From Candidatus Sulfurimonas marisnigri (GTDB taxonomy: Bacteria > Campylobacterota > Campylobacteria > Campylobacterales > Sulfurimonadaceae): a DNA stretch of 64,000 nucleotides. Positions 63,754 through 64,000 of this stretch are shown here, one piece after another. Each line of letters begins with the position of its first letter. The stretch's first letter is position 1. The DNA lies in the NCBI RefSeq assembly GCF_015265475.1, contig NZ_CP054493.1, forward strand, positions 1,116,001-1,180,000, read 5' to 3'. The position numbers were made by a program, and so were the translations under genes. Under the pieces are notes generated by a model. It worked only from the letters and a program-made list of their open reading frames with translations, searched no databases and was not told the DNA's origin.

Positions 63754-64000
63754 ATGTACACAGTATATCTTGCAGGAGAAATCCATTCTAACTGGAGAGA
63801 AGAAATTATAATAGGTTGCAAGGGTTGTGATATTAAATTTCTTACACCTGAGCACGACCATCAAAGTAGTGATGATATAGGTAAAAATGTAGTAGGAGAA
63901 CAAGATAGTAGTTTCTACAATGACCATGTTAGTGCAAAAATAAACTCTATGAGAAATCACACCTACATCAAACAATCAGATATAGTAGTTGTAAGGTTTG
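63754..64000 (+). CDS. YtoQ-family protein, cut by the window end
   Basis: About 82 codons visible. The start MYTVYLAGEIHSNWREEI, then TPEHDHQSSDDIG and a final YIKQSDIVVVRFG match the YtoQ family (nucleoside deoxyribosyltransferase-like fold, function unknown). An AAGGA site lies 6 bases before the ATG. The 3' end is outside the window. Confidence 0.8.
   Translation, partial: MYTVYLAGEIHSNWREEIIIGCKGCDIKFLTPEHDHQSSDDIGKNVVGEQDSSFYNDHVSAKINSMRNHTYIKQSDIVVVRF

Noticed and set aside
1-64000. tRNA gene as the integrase target
   Set aside because: No tRNA-like cloverleaf or T-loop GGTTCRANYCC was seen near the integrase or elsewhere in the window.
1-64000. CRISPR array
   Set aside because: No regularly spaced direct repeats; the only close repeats are the three short G-rich units at 59060.

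Overview
The window is AT-rich, gene-dense bacterial chromosome that reads as a Campylobacterota (epsilonproteobacterial) genome of the Sulfurimonas type. This is an inference from protein style: a histidine kinase with the MIAHQWRQPL box, a class III ribonucleotide reductase with a stand-alone radical domain, a NosL-type membrane protein, superoxide reductase, alpha carbonic anhydrase and many GGDEF/EAL proteins. No rRNA, tRNA or CRISPR array was seen. Both ends cut a gene: a GIY-YIG-like protein on the left and a YtoQ-like protein on the right.

Bases 1-16466 look like a DNA-processing or defence island closed on the right by a tyrosine recombinase (15180-16466, minus strand). It holds SbcD/SbcC, an OLD-family ATPase-Toprim nuclease, a KTSC protein and a RecB-like nuclease fused to a DEDD-type exonuclease. 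Next comes a tightly coupled four-gene operon (9302-14371): a short SMC-like ATPase, a compact Toprim protein, a kleisin-like protein and a small KITE-like protein. These parts match the Wadjet/MksBEFG anti-plasmid condensins, but the order is C-D-A-B instead of A-B-C-D and the proteins are short and divergent. This is the best candidate for an undescribed system. An uncharacterised helical protein lies between the operon and the integrase, and a perfect 15-bp inverted repeat sits just upstream of the integrase.

Bases 16.6-31 kb are mostly housekeeping and signalling: a family 4-like uracil-DNA glycosylase, two paralogous SGDEF-EAL proteins in opposite orientation, and an anaerobic ribonucleotide reductase whose glycyl-radical domain is encoded by a separate 50-codon gene overlapping nrdG. 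They also hold a histone-H1-like Lys/Ala-rich protein with a consensus sigma-70 promoter between two palindromes and a divergent HTH gene, a carbonic anhydrase, a pgsA-rseP-yggS operon and a superoxide reductase.

Bases 31-46.8 kb are rich in envelope functions: a TonB receptor next to a NapH/NosR-like iron-sulfur membrane protein fused to NosL (probably copper or nitrous oxide reductase related), glyS, a Ddl-like ATP-grasp protein, and a coupled TonB receptor, periplasmic protein and histidine kinase set.

Bases 46.8-64 kb carry the minus-strand operon coaBC, fliK-like, uppS, pilD, lptF-like and truA. They are followed by a CPA2 antiporter, a catalase-ankyrin-cardiolipin synthase operon, a dGTPase, a macrodomain protein, a methyltransferase and acylphosphatase. 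A 24-bp dispersed repeat occurs twice here, and the palindrome TACATGTA recurs through the window but is nearly absent from the left island.
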